Assembly: GCF_001500025.1 (NCBI RefSeq)
Contig: NZ_LQIW01000001.1
Location: 310,001-374,000, forward strand
Reading direction: 5' to 3'
Origin: Mycobacterium sp. IS-1590
GTDB taxonomy: Bacteria; Actinomycetota; Actinomycetes; Mycobacteriales; Mycobacteriaceae
Length of the DNA stretch: 64,000 bases
A program made the translations under genes and the position numbers. Positions 48,266 to 57,053 of the stretch are shown here, one piece after another (the stretch's first letter is position 1; each line of letters starts with the position of its first letter). Below the pieces are notes generated by a model. That model had not been told where the DNA came from, made no database searches, and saw only the letters and a list, made by a program, of their open reading frames with translations.

Positions 48266-48783
48266 CTAGTGCCCCAATTGTATTGCTGCTTGACAAGTTT
48301 CAGGTAAACCAGTGTCTCGGTGGATATCACTCCCGGCAGGGCGCGGATCTGGGTGTTGAGCAGGTCGAGCAGGTCGTCGTCGTCCTCGCAGACCACCTCG
48401 ACGATGGCGTCGAACGATCCGGCGGTGAGCACCACGTAGTCGACGGACGGGATGGCGGCCAGCTTCTCGGCCACCTTGGTGGTGTCACCGGTGCAGCGGA
48501 TCCCGATCATCGCCTGGCGGGCGAAGCCCAGCTGCATGGGATCGGTGACGGCGACGATCTGCATGACGCCGGCGTCGACCATGCGTTGCACCCGCTGGCG
48601 GACGGCGGCCTCCGACAACCCCACCGACTTGCCGATGCCCGCGTACGAGCGGCGGCCGTCCTGCTGCAGCTTCTCGATGATCTGCTTGCTCAGATCGTCG
48701 AGCTGGAACGCGGCACCGGGACGGGACTGGTTGAGTCGAAACGAAACGGGGCCGAGGCCGTGCGTCGCACCCGGGGTAGGCAT
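48262..48783 (-). CDS. Lrp/AsnC-family transcriptional regulator
   Basis: A 173-aa regulator with an N-terminal helix-turn-helix (SYAGIGKSVGLSEAAVRQRVQRM, about residues 46-68) and a C-terminal RAM ligand-binding domain. The first 25 residues before FQLDDLSKQIIEKL are not conserved in the family, so the true start may be further in. It leads the two-gene operon with the aminotransferase (ATGA overlap) and lies 134 bp from the divergent aldehyde dehydrogenase, an arrangement typical of local amino-acid-responsive control. Confidence 0.9.
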   Translation of the reverse strand: MPTPGATHGLGPVSFRLNQSRPGAAFQLDDLSKQIIEKLQQDGRRSYAGIGKSVGLSEAAVRQRVQRMVDAGVMQIVAVTDPMQLGFARQAMIGIRCTGDTTKVAEKLAAIPSVDYVVLTAGSFDAIVEVVCEDDDDLLDLLNTQIRALPGVISTETLVYLKLVKQQYNWGTR

Positions 48784-48905
48784 GTCAGTGATTGTGCACG
48801 GAATCCGTCGTCATGGGCAACCACAGCCATGAAATCACTCGTTTGGGCGGCGTCCGGCTATGGGAAAGCGTAGGCGATTGCGTGGCCCGTCGACGTCAGG
48901 TCCGT

Positions 48906-48911
48906 TAGCGT
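48906..48911 (+). promoter_or_regulatory. -10 element for leaderless aldehyde dehydrogenase transcript
   Basis: TAGCGT lies 6 nt before the ATG at 48918. It favours this start over the in-frame GTG at 48912. Confidence 0.5.
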
Positions 48912-48917
48912 GTGGCC

Positions 48918-50414
48918 ATGACTGCGACATCCGTTTCCACCACTGTGGCGGGCAGCTGGATCGACGGCGCCGCGGTGGCGACCGGCGGACCCGCCCACCG
49001 GGTCACCGACCCCGCCACCGGGGAGGTCGTCACCGAGTACGCGTTGGCCACCACCGCCGACGTGGACACCGCGGTGGCCTCGGCCAGGGGCGCGCTGGCT
49101 GAGTGGTCGGGCGCGACGCCCGCGGAGCGCTCGGCTGTCCTGTTCAAGCTGGCGCACCTGGCGGGCGAGAGCTCGGACGCATTGGTCGCCGAGGAGGTCA
49201 GCCAGACCGGTAAGCCGGTGCGGCTGGCCGCCGAGTTCGACGTGCCCGGCAGCGTCGACAACATCGATTTCTTCGCCGGCGCGGCGCGTCACCTGGAGGG
49301 CAAGGCCAGCGCCGAGTACTCCGGCGACCACACGTCGAGCATCCGGCGCGAGGCCGTCGGCGTGGTCGCGACGATCACGCCGTGGAATTACCCGCTGCAG
49401 ATGGCGGTGTGGAAAGTGTTGCCCGCGTTGGCCGCCGGCTGTTCGGTGGTGATCAAACCCTGCGAGTTGACGCCGTTGACCACGTTGACACTCGCGCGCC
49501 TGGCCAAGGAGGCGGGCCTGCCCGACGGCGTCTTCAACGTGGTCACGGGAACCGGTGGCGACGTCGGCACCGCGCTGGCCGGTCACCGCGATGTCGACGT
49601 CGTGACGTTCACCGGCTCGACACCCGTGGGGCGCAAGGTGATGGCCGCCGCGGCGGTGCACGGCCACCGCGTGCAGCTCGAGCTCGGCGGCAAGGCGCCG
49701 TTCGTCGTGTTCGACGACGCCGATCTCGACGCCGCCATCCAGGGCGCCGCGGCCGCCGCGCTGATCAACACCGGTCAGGACTGCACGGCCGCCGCGCGGG
49801 CGATCGTCGCGCGTGAGCTCTACGACGATTTCGTCGCGGGCGTCGGCGAGGTGTTCTCCAAGGTTGTCGTCGGCGACCCGCAGGATTCCGAAACCGATCT
49901 CGGACCACTGATCTCGGCGGCGCACCGAGCGAAGGTGGCCGGCATGGTCGAGCGGGCGCCGGGTCAGGGCGGGCGAATCGTCTGTGGCGGGTCCGCCCCG
50001 GACCGGCCGGGTTCGTTCTACCTGCCGACCGTGATCGCAGACGTCGACGAGCAGTCGGAGGTGTACCGCGACGAGATCTTCGGACCGGTCCTGACGGTGC
50101 GCTCGTTCACCGACGACGATGATGCGCTGCGGCAGGCCAACGACACGACATATGGCTTGGCGGCTTCGGCGTGGACCCGCGATGTCTACCGGGCGCAGCG
50201 GGCGTCGCGGGAGATCAAGGCCGGCTGCGTGTGGATCAACGACCACATCCCGATCATCAGCGAGATGCCGCACGGCGGCGTCGGCGCCTCCGGTTTCGGC
50301 AAGGACATGAGCGACTACTCCCTCGAGGAGTACCTCACCGTCAAGCACGTGATGAGCGACATCACCGGGGTGGCCGAAAAGGATTGGCACCGCACGGTGT
50401 TCGCCAAGCGCTAG
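48918..50414 (+). CDS. Aldehyde dehydrogenase, gamma-aminobutyraldehyde dehydrogenase-like
   Basis: A 498-aa NAD(P)-dependent aldehyde dehydrogenase. The catalytic Cys is C289 (NTGQDCTAA) and the general base E255 (QLELGGKAP); TPWNYPLQMAVWK and the FTGSTPVG cofactor loop are canonical. Overall resemblance is to the aminobutyraldehyde/betaine aldehyde group. Opposite the Lrp-aminotransferase operon it could oxidise the aldehyde formed by the transaminase (for example putrescine to 4-aminobutanal to GABA). The substrate assignment is inference. It ends tail-to-tail with the PrsW gene, overlapping by 4 nt. Confidence 0.88.
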   Translation: MTATSVSTTVAGSWIDGAAVATGGPAHRVTDPATGEVVTEYALATTADVDTAVASARGALAEWSGATPAERSAVLFKLAHLAGESSDALVAEEVSQTGKPVRLAAEFDVPGSVDNIDFFAGAARHLEGKASAEYSGDHTSSIRREAVGVVATITPWNYPLQMAVWKVLPALAAGCSVVIKPCELTPLTTLTLARLAKEAGLPDGVFNVVTGTGGDVGTALAGHRDVDVVTFTGSTPVGRKVMAAAAVHGHRVQLELGGKAPFVVFDDADLDAAIQGAAAAALINTGQDCTAAARAIVARELYDDFVAGVGEVFSKVVVGDPQDSETDLGPLISAAHRAKVAGMVERAPGQGGRIVCGGSAPDRPGSFYLPTVIADVDEQSEVYRDEIFGPVLTVRSFTDDDDALRQANDTTYGLAASAWTRDVYRAQRASREIKAGCVWINDHIPIISEMPHGGVGASGFGKDMSDYSLEEYLTVKHVMSDITGVAEKDWHRTVFAKR

Positions 50415-51544
50415 CCGCTTCGCGCTGCGCCGAGAGTGCTGTTTCTGACGGAATCCGAGCCGAATTCGTCAGAAACCGTCGTCTTGCCGCAGCGCTGGAT
50501 ACGGTCGAGGGCGGCACGCTGCTGGGCCTTGACCGCTTTCGCGGCGGCGCGGCCTCCGGACCGTTTGGCCGACTTGCGCAGGGCACGACGCCGGCGACGG
50601 GTCGGCAGCGATTCCAGAACGTCTTCACCGACGGTGGAGAGTTCGCCGTTGGCGCGGCCGGCCTCGATGCGGGCGATCACCCAGCGCCGCTCGTCACGCA
50701 ACAACAAGGCCGCGATGACGAGAAAGAACGCCAGGCTGCCGAGCATCTTCAGCGGCATCGCCGCCACCGGGCCCGGTGCGTTCCACGTGAAGTGCAGCAG
50801 CGGGCCGCTGAGAAGCAGTCCGCATGCGGTGGCCAGCCGCCGCCCCGTCGACCATCGCGCGCGGTCGCGGAACGACGGCAGCAACAGCAGCACGCCCACC
50901 GATGTCAGCGCCGTATAGGTCCAGTGCGCGGGCACGGCGGTGAAGAACCGCACAATCAGGTTTCCACCCGCGCCTGCCAAATCCGAGTCGAGGTCCTGCA
51001 GCGCGCTGTTGGCGGCGTAGGACAGGTCTTCCATCAGGTCGAAACCGAAACCGACGAACATCCCGACCATCAGCGCATGCGAAATTCGGTTCAACACATG
51101 GGCACAAAGCACCAATATCACCGCCGCGCACAACGCCTTGGACGCTTCCTCGATGATGGGGGCGGTGAGCGAGGCCTCCCAATCGGTGAACGTCTCCGGT
51201 GGCAGCACCATGCTCCACAACTGGCCGAGCCCACCGTTGCCGTTCATCGCCATCGCCACGGCCGTGGTGCCGCCCAGTGCGAAGCCCGCCACGAGGGCCT
51301 GCGGATAACGCCGCCCACTACGGAACGGGTCGAACCGGAAGATCAACCACACCATGAACACGATGAACAGCACCCATAGCCACGACAGGTCGATGGTGGC
51401 GTCGAGCGTCGCGCGGATGACCGGGCCGGAGTCGTCGAGCAGCGCGAACGTACCGATGATCAACGCCACCACGAAAACCCAGAACACCGCGGACTCAGGG
51501 CGGTACACCACAGGACGCCGTTGCGGCACCGTCGTATCGCTCAC
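50411..51544 (-). CDS. PrsW-family intramembrane metalloprotease
   Basis: A 377-aa membrane protein with about eight helices and PrsW/CAAX-like motifs: PIIEEASKALCAAVI (the EExxK pair), FVGFGFDLMEDLSYA and LLHFTWN. A basic cytoplasmic tail of about 90 residues follows. In Bacillus PrsW cleaves the anti-sigma factor RsiW. Here the GTG start overlaps the stop of a small secreted-protein gene (GTGA), and the sigma factor gene sigJ lies divergently beyond it. Whether this protease acts on any regulator of SigJ is unknown. Confidence 0.87.
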   Translation of the reverse strand: MSDTTVPQRRPVVYRPESAVFWVFVVALIIGTFALLDDSGPVIRATLDATIDLSWLWVLFIVFMVWLIFRFDPFRSGRRYPQALVAGFALGGTTAVAMAMNGNGGLGQLWSMVLPPETFTDWEASLTAPIIEEASKALCAAVILVLCAHVLNRISHALMVGMFVGFGFDLMEDLSYAANSALQDLDSDLAGAGGNLIVRFFTAVPAHWTYTALTSVGVLLLLPSFRDRARWSTGRRLATACGLLLSGPLLHFTWNAPGPVAAMPLKMLGSLAFFLVIAALLLRDERRWVIARIEAGRANGELSTVGEDVLESLPTRRRRRALRKSAKRSGGRAAAKAVKAQQRAALDRIQRCGKTTVSDEFGSDSVRNSTLGAARSG

Positions 51545-52077
51545 GGCTGTTCCCTTCCGATCGGTGCCACCACGAGGTCCAGCGGCGGTGCGGGCTGATC
51601 GGCGGTCCCCAGGGTCTGAACCCACACGATGACGTCGTCGTCGGCAAGAAATGCGCATTCGCCCAGACGGTCGCCGGCGACGAGCTCACACCCCACACCG
51701 GTGAGGGTGCCGTCGGCGGTCGTGACGATTTCGCCTGTCATCGCGGCGCTGGAACCGGTGACACGGTCCGCTCGCATGAGCCGCCGCGCGACCGCGTCGA
51801 CATCTCGGCCTCCCCGGTCGAAGACCTGCACGATGACCAGCTCGTCACCGGAGCGGTAGCCGACCCCGTTGCCGAATTCGCGGGCATCCCAGCCCGCAGG
51901 GCCGGCGACGGAGATCTCGTTGCCGTCCTCGCTGGCCAGCACCGTCGTCTCGGAACTCGGCTGCCAGGCGTCGTCTTCGACCATTGCCGCGGCGGCCATC
52001 GGGATCCCCGGTACCGCAATCAGTCCCGTCGCCAGCAGCAGCGCCGCCCGAATCTCGATCAACCGCGTTCCCTCCAT
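51541..52077 (-). CDS. Putative secreted protein encoded upstream of PrsW
   Basis: A 178-aa protein with a signal-peptide-like N-terminus (IRAALLLATGLIAVPGIPMAAA, then a polar mature region). The mature part has two Cys residues (GVGCELVAGDRLGECAF) about 12 apart that could form a disulfide. I do not recognise a family. GGAG lies a few bases before the ATG at 52077. Its stop overlaps the PrsW start by 4 nt, so the two are probably translated together, suggesting a functional pair. Confidence 0.72.
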   Translation of the reverse strand: MEGTRLIEIRAALLLATGLIAVPGIPMAAAAMVEDDAWQPSSETTVLASEDGNEISVAGPAGWDAREFGNGVGYRSGDELVIVQVFDRGGRDVDAVARRLMRADRVTGSSAAMTGEIVTTADGTLTGVGCELVAGDRLGECAFLADDDVIVWVQTLGTADQPAPPLDLVVAPIGREQP

Positions 52078-52158
52078 AACTCCGGCTATGACGAGGTCGA
52101 ACCTAGCAAGTGACGTGCGCGGGGGCGGACACGCCACGCTGGAAGTATTGGCGCGCAC

Positions 52159-52164
52159 TAGGCT
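52159..52164 (+). promoter_or_regulatory. -10 element for leaderless sigJ transcript
   Basis: TAGGCT lies exactly 6 nt before the ATG at 52171, predicting that transcription begins at the start codon. Confidence 0.55.
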
Positions 52165-52170
52165 GGTCGA

Positions 52171-53079
52171 ATGACCGCCGGCGCGCGGGTTGACGAGTTC
52201 GAGAAGCTGCGGCCGCATCTGCTGTCCGTCGCCTACCGGCTCACGGGCACGATGGTCGACGCCGAGGACATCGTGCAGGATGCGTGGTTGCGCTGGAGCA
52301 CAGCCCAGCACGAGTCGGTCAAGGACCTGCGGGCGTGGCTGACGACGGTGGTCAGCCGGTTGGGCCTGGACCGGCTTCGTTCGGCGGCGCATCGGCGCGA
52401 AACCTATGTCGGCGAATGGCTTCCGGAGCCGGTGGTCGTCGGCTTGGACGGCGACGACCCATTGGCGGCGGTGGTCGCCGGCGAGGACGCCCGGTTCGCC
52501 GCGATGGTGGTGCTCGAAAGGCTCAACCCGGATCAGCGAGTGGCGTTCGTGCTGCACGACGGCTTCTCGGTGCCGTTCGGCGAAGTTGCCGGCGTGCTCG
52601 GTGTCAGTGAGGCCGCGGCGCGGCAACTGGCCTCCCGGGCACGCCGTGCCGTCGCGGACGCGCCACCGCCGGTGCCCGATGACGCCCACACCGAGGTCGC
52701 GGGTGCGCTGATGTCGGCGCTCGCCGATGGTGACATGGAAGCCGTTGTGGCACTGCTGCATCCCGATGTCACCTTCACCGGGGACTCGAACCGCAGGGCA
52801 CCGACCGCGCCGCGCGTCATCCACGGACCGGAGAAGGTGGCTCGATTCCTGTTCGGGCTGGCCCGCCGCTACGGACCGGGCTGGCTCGAAACCGGTGTGC
52901 CCGCGCTGGTCAACGGTCAGTTCGGCAGCTGGACGCCGGGGTCCCCGGCGCGTGACGGCTATCCGGAGATGATGCCGCGGGTCACCGCGATGACGGTGCG
53001 CGACGGCAAGGTCTGCGCGATATGGGATATCGCCAACCCGGACAAGTTCACCGGTTCGCCGCTGAGGGCTCGTCGGTAG
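52171..53079 (+). CDS. sigJ: ECF RNA polymerase sigma factor SigJ (ECF41 group)
   Basis: A 302-aa ECF sigma factor. Region 2 (YRLTGTMVDAEDIVQDAWLRW, about residues 22-42) and region 4 (VPFGEVAGVLGVSEAAARQLASRARR) are followed by a C-terminal SnoaL-like domain of about 120 residues. The WLPEP motif between regions 2 and 4 and the terminal NPDKF are ECF41 hallmarks; in this group the SnoaL domain, not a separate anti-sigma factor, controls activity. It matches Rv3328c almost throughout. The 3' end overlaps the convergent carboxymuconolactone-decarboxylase-family gene by 32 nt, and the overlap holds the first copy of a 33-bp repeat. Confidence 0.95.
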   Translation: MTAGARVDEFEKLRPHLLSVAYRLTGTMVDAEDIVQDAWLRWSTAQHESVKDLRAWLTTVVSRLGLDRLRSAAHRRETYVGEWLPEPVVVGLDGDDPLAAVVAGEDARFAAMVVLERLNPDQRVAFVLHDGFSVPFGEVAGVLGVSEAAARQLASRARRAVADAPPPVPDDAHTEVAGALMSALADGDMEAVVALLHPDVTFTGDSNRRAPTAPRVIHGPEKVARFLFGLARRYGPGWLETGVPALVNGQFGSWTPGSPARDGYPEMMPRVTAMTVRDGKVCAIWDIANPDKFTGSPLRARR

Positions 53080-53758
53080 CCGTCGTCTCCTCGCGCAAGC
53101 GCTCGTCGGTAGCCGTCGTCTCCTCGCGCAAGCGCTCGTCGGTAGCGATCGTCTCCTCGCGCAAGCGCTCGTCGGAAGCCCACGGGACCCGGCACGCGTC
53201 GCCCGAGCCGAAGCCCTGTTCGGTGATGCCCAGCGCCGAGTACATCCGTGCCCGCATGTTTTCCACGCCGATCTGATACGTCAGCTCGATGACACCGTCG
53301 TCACCGAACCGTTGGCGAAGGTCGTCGACCTGTTCGTCGGTGATGGTGTGCGGATCCCCGGTCATGGCGTCGGCGTAGGCGATCGCCGCGCGCTCGTCGT
53401 CGGAGAACAGCGGCGATGTCGCGTAGTCGTCGATGTGCTTGAGGCGGTCGACGTCGAGGCCGTCGAGGCGTTGCAGCATCGCGCCGAAGTCGACACACCA
53501 CGAGCATCCGACCGTGCGGGCGGCCCAGAACACCGCCAGCTCGCGAACGCTCTTGGGCAGCTTCTTCGATCCCGACTGCAGCATGCCTTCGTGCACGACG
53601 TTGGCGAGCATCAGCCGCGGATGGTGCGCGGCCACGGCGAAGGGTTCGGGCACCTCGCCGAAGCGGCGCTTGGCCACCCGGTACAGGAACTTGGTCAGCA
53701 GCGTGGCGCGCTGCGGGGGCAGGGGTTCGATACGGGTTTTCTGTGCGTTCTCGGTCAT
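53048..53758 (-). CDS. Carboxymuconolactone decarboxylase/AhpD-family protein (ECF41 partner)
   Basis: A 236-aa protein with an AhpD-like helical core. The redox or metal pair is in ARTVGCSWCVDFGAML (CxxC), followed by DYATSPLFSDDERAAIAYADAM. ECF41 sigma factors are characteristically encoded beside a carboxymuconolactone decarboxylase, oxidoreductase or epimerase, so this is the expected SigJ partner and probable target gene. The last 40 residues are an 11-aa tandem repeat (DERLREETTAT) that is highly charged and unlike the core. The ATG at 53758 is preferred because homologues start close to it. Confidence 0.88.
   Translation of the reverse strand: MTENAQKTRIEPLPPQRATLLTKFLYRVAKRRFGEVPEPFAVAAHHPRLMLANVVHEGMLQSGSKKLPKSVRELAVFWAARTVGCSWCVDFGAMLQRLDGLDVDRLKHIDDYATSPLFSDDERAAIAYADAMTGDPHTITDEQVDDLRQRFGDDGVIELTYQIGVENMRARMYSALGITEQGFGSGDACRVPWASDERLREETIATDERLREETTATDERLREETTATDEPSAANR
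53068..53176. repeat. 33-bp tandem repeat at the sigJ/AhpD-family gene junction
   Basis: Three near-identical 33-bp units (53068-53100, 53101-53133, 53134-53166) plus a partial fourth. On the minus strand each encodes the 11-residue unit DERLREETTAT in frame. The first copy also lies within the last codons and stop of sigJ, so expansion occurred at the convergent gene ends. Copies differ at only one or two bases, which suggests recent expansion and possible strain-to-strain variation. Confidence 0.9.
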
Positions 53759-53838
53759 ACATATGAGACGAGACAGCCCGCCGGTGTGTGACAGCCGAAT
53801 GTGTGACATGGCGTCCGCGCTGGTGACACGATGTTCAA

Positions 53839-56800
53839 GTGGACGCAGGGCGGAGCCCGGGCGGAACAGCGACCGCCGCGGACCTTCGTTGCGCCGGCTG
53901 CGAGGCGCCGCTGGTGGCGACCGCAAAGTTCTGCAGTGAGTGCGGCGCCGCGGTCGTGCAATCCGCCCGATCCGCCGAGTACAAGCACGTGACCGTGTTG
54001 TTCGCCGACGTGGTGCGGTCCATGGACATCGCGGCGGCGCTCGGCGCCGAACGGTTGCGCGAGATCATCACCGACCTCGTCGAGCGCTGCGCCGCGGTCA
54101 TCCGGCGTTACGACGGCACCGTGGACAAGTTCACCGGCGATGGGCTTATGGCGGTGTTCGGCGCGCCCGTGGCGTTGGAGGACCACGCCGCGAGCGCCTG
54201 CCTGGCGGCCCTGGGGTTGCAGGCGGAGGCCGAACGCCTCGCGACCGACGTCGCACGACGCGACGGTGTCGACCTCCGTTTGCGCATCGGGCTGAACTCC
54301 GGCCGGGTCATCACCGGCGACATGGGTTCCGGTGCATTCGGTTACACCGCGATCGGCGAGCAGGTCGGCATCGCGCAGCGCATGGAGGCGGTCGCCGCGC
54401 CCGGTGCGGTGATGCTCAGCGAGTCGACGGCGCGGCTGGTGGACGCCGTGGCCGTCCTCGGTGAGCCCGAGCGGGTACGGATCAAGGGCGTCGACGAACC
54501 GGTGGCGGCGCGTCGCCTGATCAACATCAGCAGGGTCCACCGGCCCGATCGGCGCGACGAATCGCCGTTGGTCGGGCGACGGTGGGAGCTGGCGGCCGCC
54601 GAGGGGCTGCTGGAGGGCGCGATCGACGGCCACGGCGCCGTGGTCGGATTGGTCGGTCCGCCGGGTATCGGCAAGAGCCGGCTCGCGCGCGAGGTCGCGG
54701 CGCTGGCCGATCGGCGAGGCATAGAGGTGGCGCATTCCTTCTGCGAGTCGCACACCAAACAGGTTCCGTTCCATGCGCTGGCCGCGTTCCTCCGGGCGGG
54801 TACCGGCGTGGAGTGTCTCGACGCCGCCTCGGCGCGCGCCCGGCTCCGCGCGGCGCTCCTCGATCTCGATACCGAGGACGTGCTGATGTTCGAGGATCTG
54901 TTGGGCATCGGCGAGCCGCATGCCGCGTCGGCGACCATCACCCCGGAGGCCAGGCGGCGGCGGTTGACCGCGATGGTCAACACCTACTGCCTGGCTCGCA
55001 AGACACCTGCGGTGTACGTCATCGAGGATGTGCATTGGATGGACGAGGTCAGCGAGTCGATGCTGGCGGACTTCCTGACGGTGGTCCCTCAGACGCATAT
55101 CCTGACGGTGATCACGTATCGTCCTGAGTACCAGGGGATTTTGACCCGGGTGCGAGGCGGTCACACCATCGCGCTGGCGCCGCTTCGCGACGCGGATGTG
55201 CGCGCGATCGTCGACGGTCTGCTCGGAGCCGCCGATTCGGTCGGGGAGCTGCGGGAGACCATTTGCGAACGGGCAGCGGGCAATCCGCTGTTCGCCGAGG
55301 AGATGGTGCGCGAACTCGCCGAGCGCGGCGTGCTCGACGGCGAGCCCGGAAAGTATCGCAACGCGGCCGACGACGCCGACGTGAGCGTGCCCGCGACCCT
55401 ACAGACGACGATCGCGGCGCGCATCGACCGTCTGGATGCGAAAGCCAAGCGCACGCTCAGCGCGGGGGCGGTCGTCGGCGCGGAATTCGGTTTGGATCTC
55501 GTGAGTGTGCTGGGGGTCGAACCCGCGGTGGAGGATCTGCTCGAGGCGCAGCTCATCGAGCAGACCAGGTTCGGCCGTCGGCCCGAATTCGTCTTCCGTA
55601 ATCCGCTGATCCGTACGGTGGCGCTCGAGTCACAGCTGAAATCGGAACGCGCCGAACTGCATCGGCGGCTTGCCGCCGCCATCGAAGAGCGGGGCCCGGC
55701 GGAGGAGAACGCGGCGTTGATCGCCGAACACCTGGAAGCGGCCGGGGATCTGGCGGCGGCGTACAACTGGCACCTGCGAGCGGCGACCTGGGCTGTGCAA
55801 CGCGACGTCCGCGGCGCGCGGGCTGGTTGGGAGCGCGCCGCAAAAGTCGCCGATGCGCTGCCCGACGGCGACACGGACCGCACGGCCCTGCGAATTGTGC
55901 CGAAGACCATGCTGTGCATGTCGACGTGGCGGGTCGGTGGTGGCCTGGCCGACACCGGCTTCGAACAACTCAGGGAGCTGTGCGAGAGTTCTGGTGACCG
56001 CCTCTCGCTGGCGATCGGCATGTACGGCCAGATCGCCCTGCTGAGTTTCCAGCATCGTCACCGGGAAGCGTCCGCGCTGGCGTCCGAGCAGTTCGAACTG
56101 CTCCGGCGATGTGACGGTGCGGTGCGGGCGCTCACGTACATCCACGCGGGCGTGATGGCCAAGGTGCTCGCCGGGGAGGCGCCGGAGGCGAGTCGCATCG
56201 CGGAGTGGGCCGCCGGGCTGCTGGAGGGCTACACGGGCACGGACATGAGCGTACAACAGATCAGCACGGCGCTGGCCACGGCATTGACCTGGGGGTCGGT
56301 AGCCAAATGCGTTCTAGGTGAACCCAGTTGGCTGCAAGACGCGCGCCGGAGCGTGACTCTGGAACGCGAGCACCACCCGCTCGGGGCGACTCTGGTGTTC
56401 ATCATCGGTATCGGATACTCGTTCGGGATGCACGCGAAAGCCATCGTTCCGGACGACCGCGCCGTCGCGGATACCGAGGAAGCGGTCCGGAAGGGACGGG
56501 AGATCGGCGATGACCTCGCGTTCGCCACCGCTTGTTCCGCGCTGGGACTGGTTCTCGCTGAGCAGGATACGGAAGCCTCGCGACGTCGTGGTGTCGAGGC
56601 GCTCCAGGAGGCGCGCGACTTGTACGAACGCAACTCGATTTTCGCGCCCGCGGTGATACCGAGAATTCGCCTCGCCGAGATCACCGCTGCCTCGGGGGAT
56701 CTCGACGGCGCCATCGAAAACCTGAGGTCGATCATCGACACGCTTGTCCGAGGCGAAGAGAAGCTCTTCTCCGTAGAGGCCACCGCTGTTCTGGTGGAGT

Positions 56801-57051
56801 CGTTGCTTCTTCGAGACGGTCCGGACGACCTCCGGGAGGCGGCCGAGCGAGTCGACCGACTAGCAGACATGCCCACCGAACCTGGCGTCGTGATCAACGA
56901 GATCCAGCTGCTGCGCATGCGTGCTCGGTTGGCCCGCGCGCACGGCGACGACACCGGCTTCCTCGACCTGGTCGAGCGCTATCGCGCCCGCGCCGTATCG
57001 CTCGGTTTCCGGGGACACCTCCAGCTCGCCGACGCAATGCGTCGTTCCTAG
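53839..57051 (+). CDS. Class III cyclase-AAA ATPase-TPR regulator
   Basis: A 1070-aa multidomain protein. It has an N-terminal zinc-ribbon-like CxxC pair (CAGCEAP ... CSECG, residues 18-35), then a class III nucleotidyl cyclase domain at about residues 48-225 with metal Asp D57 (LFADVVRS) and intact KFTGDG. An AAA-type ATPase follows (Walker A GPPGIGKS at 273-280, Walker B VYVIEDVHWMDE), and the rest is a long helical TPR-like region. It resembles mycobacterial cyclase-ATPase regulators such as Rv0386 and Rv2488c but has no C-terminal LuxR helix-turn-helix. It is probably a signal-integrating cyclase. The GTG at 53839 is used. The gene lies between duplicated boundary fragments and may be accessory. 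Confidence 0.85.
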   Translation: MDAGRSPGGTATAADLRCAGCEAPLVATAKFCSECGAAVVQSARSAEYKHVTVLFADVVRSMDIAAALGAERLREIITDLVERCAAVIRRYDGTVDKFTGDGLMAVFGAPVALEDHAASACLAALGLQAEAERLATDVARRDGVDLRLRIGLNSGRVITGDMGSGAFGYTAIGEQVGIAQRMEAVAAPGAVMLSESTARLVDAVAVLGEPERVRIKGVDEPVAARRLINISRVHRPDRRDESPLVGRRWELAAAEGLLEGAIDGHGAVVGLVGPPGIGKSRLAREVAALADRRGIEVAHSFCESHTKQVPFHALAAFLRAGTGVECLDAASARARLRAALLDLDTEDVLMFEDLLGIGEPHAASATITPEARRRRLTAMVNTYCLARKTPAVYVIEDVHWMDEVSESMLADFLTVVPQTHILTVITYRPEYQGILTRVRGGHTIALAPLRDADVRAIVDGLLGAADSVGELRETICERAAGNPLFAEEMVRELAERGVLDGEPGKYRNAADDADVSVPATLQTTIAARIDRLDAKAKRTLSAGAVVGAEFGLDLVSVLGVEPAVEDLLEAQLIEQTRFGRRPEFVFRNPLIRTVALESQLKSERAELHRRLAAAIEERGPAEENAALIAEHLEAAGDLAAAYNWHLRAATWAVQRDVRGARAGWERAAKVADALPDGDTDRTALRIVPKTMLCMSTWRVGGGLADTGFEQLRELCESSGDRLSLAIGMYGQIALLSFQHRHREASALASEQFELLRRCDGAVRALTYIHAGVMAKVLAGEAPEASRIAEWAAGLLEGYTGTDMSVQQISTALATALTWGSVAKCVLGEPSWLQDARRSVTLEREHHPLGATLVFIIGIGYSFGMHAKAIVPDDRAVADTEEAVRKGREIGDDLAFATACSALGLVLAEQDTEASRRRGVEALQEARDLYERNSIFAPAVIPRIRLAEITAASGDLDGAIENLRSIIDTLVRGEEKLFSVEATAVLVESLLLRDGPDDLREAAERVDRLADMPTEPGVVINEIQLLRMRARLARAHGDDTGFLDLVERYRARAVSLGFRGHLQLADAMRRS

Positions 57052-57053
57052 CC

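Noticed and set aside
53022..53276. 84-codon repetitive plus-strand frame (SSVAVVSSRKR repeats)
   Set aside because: It is the opposite-strand reading of the 33-bp repeat, which is in frame in the AhpD-family gene.
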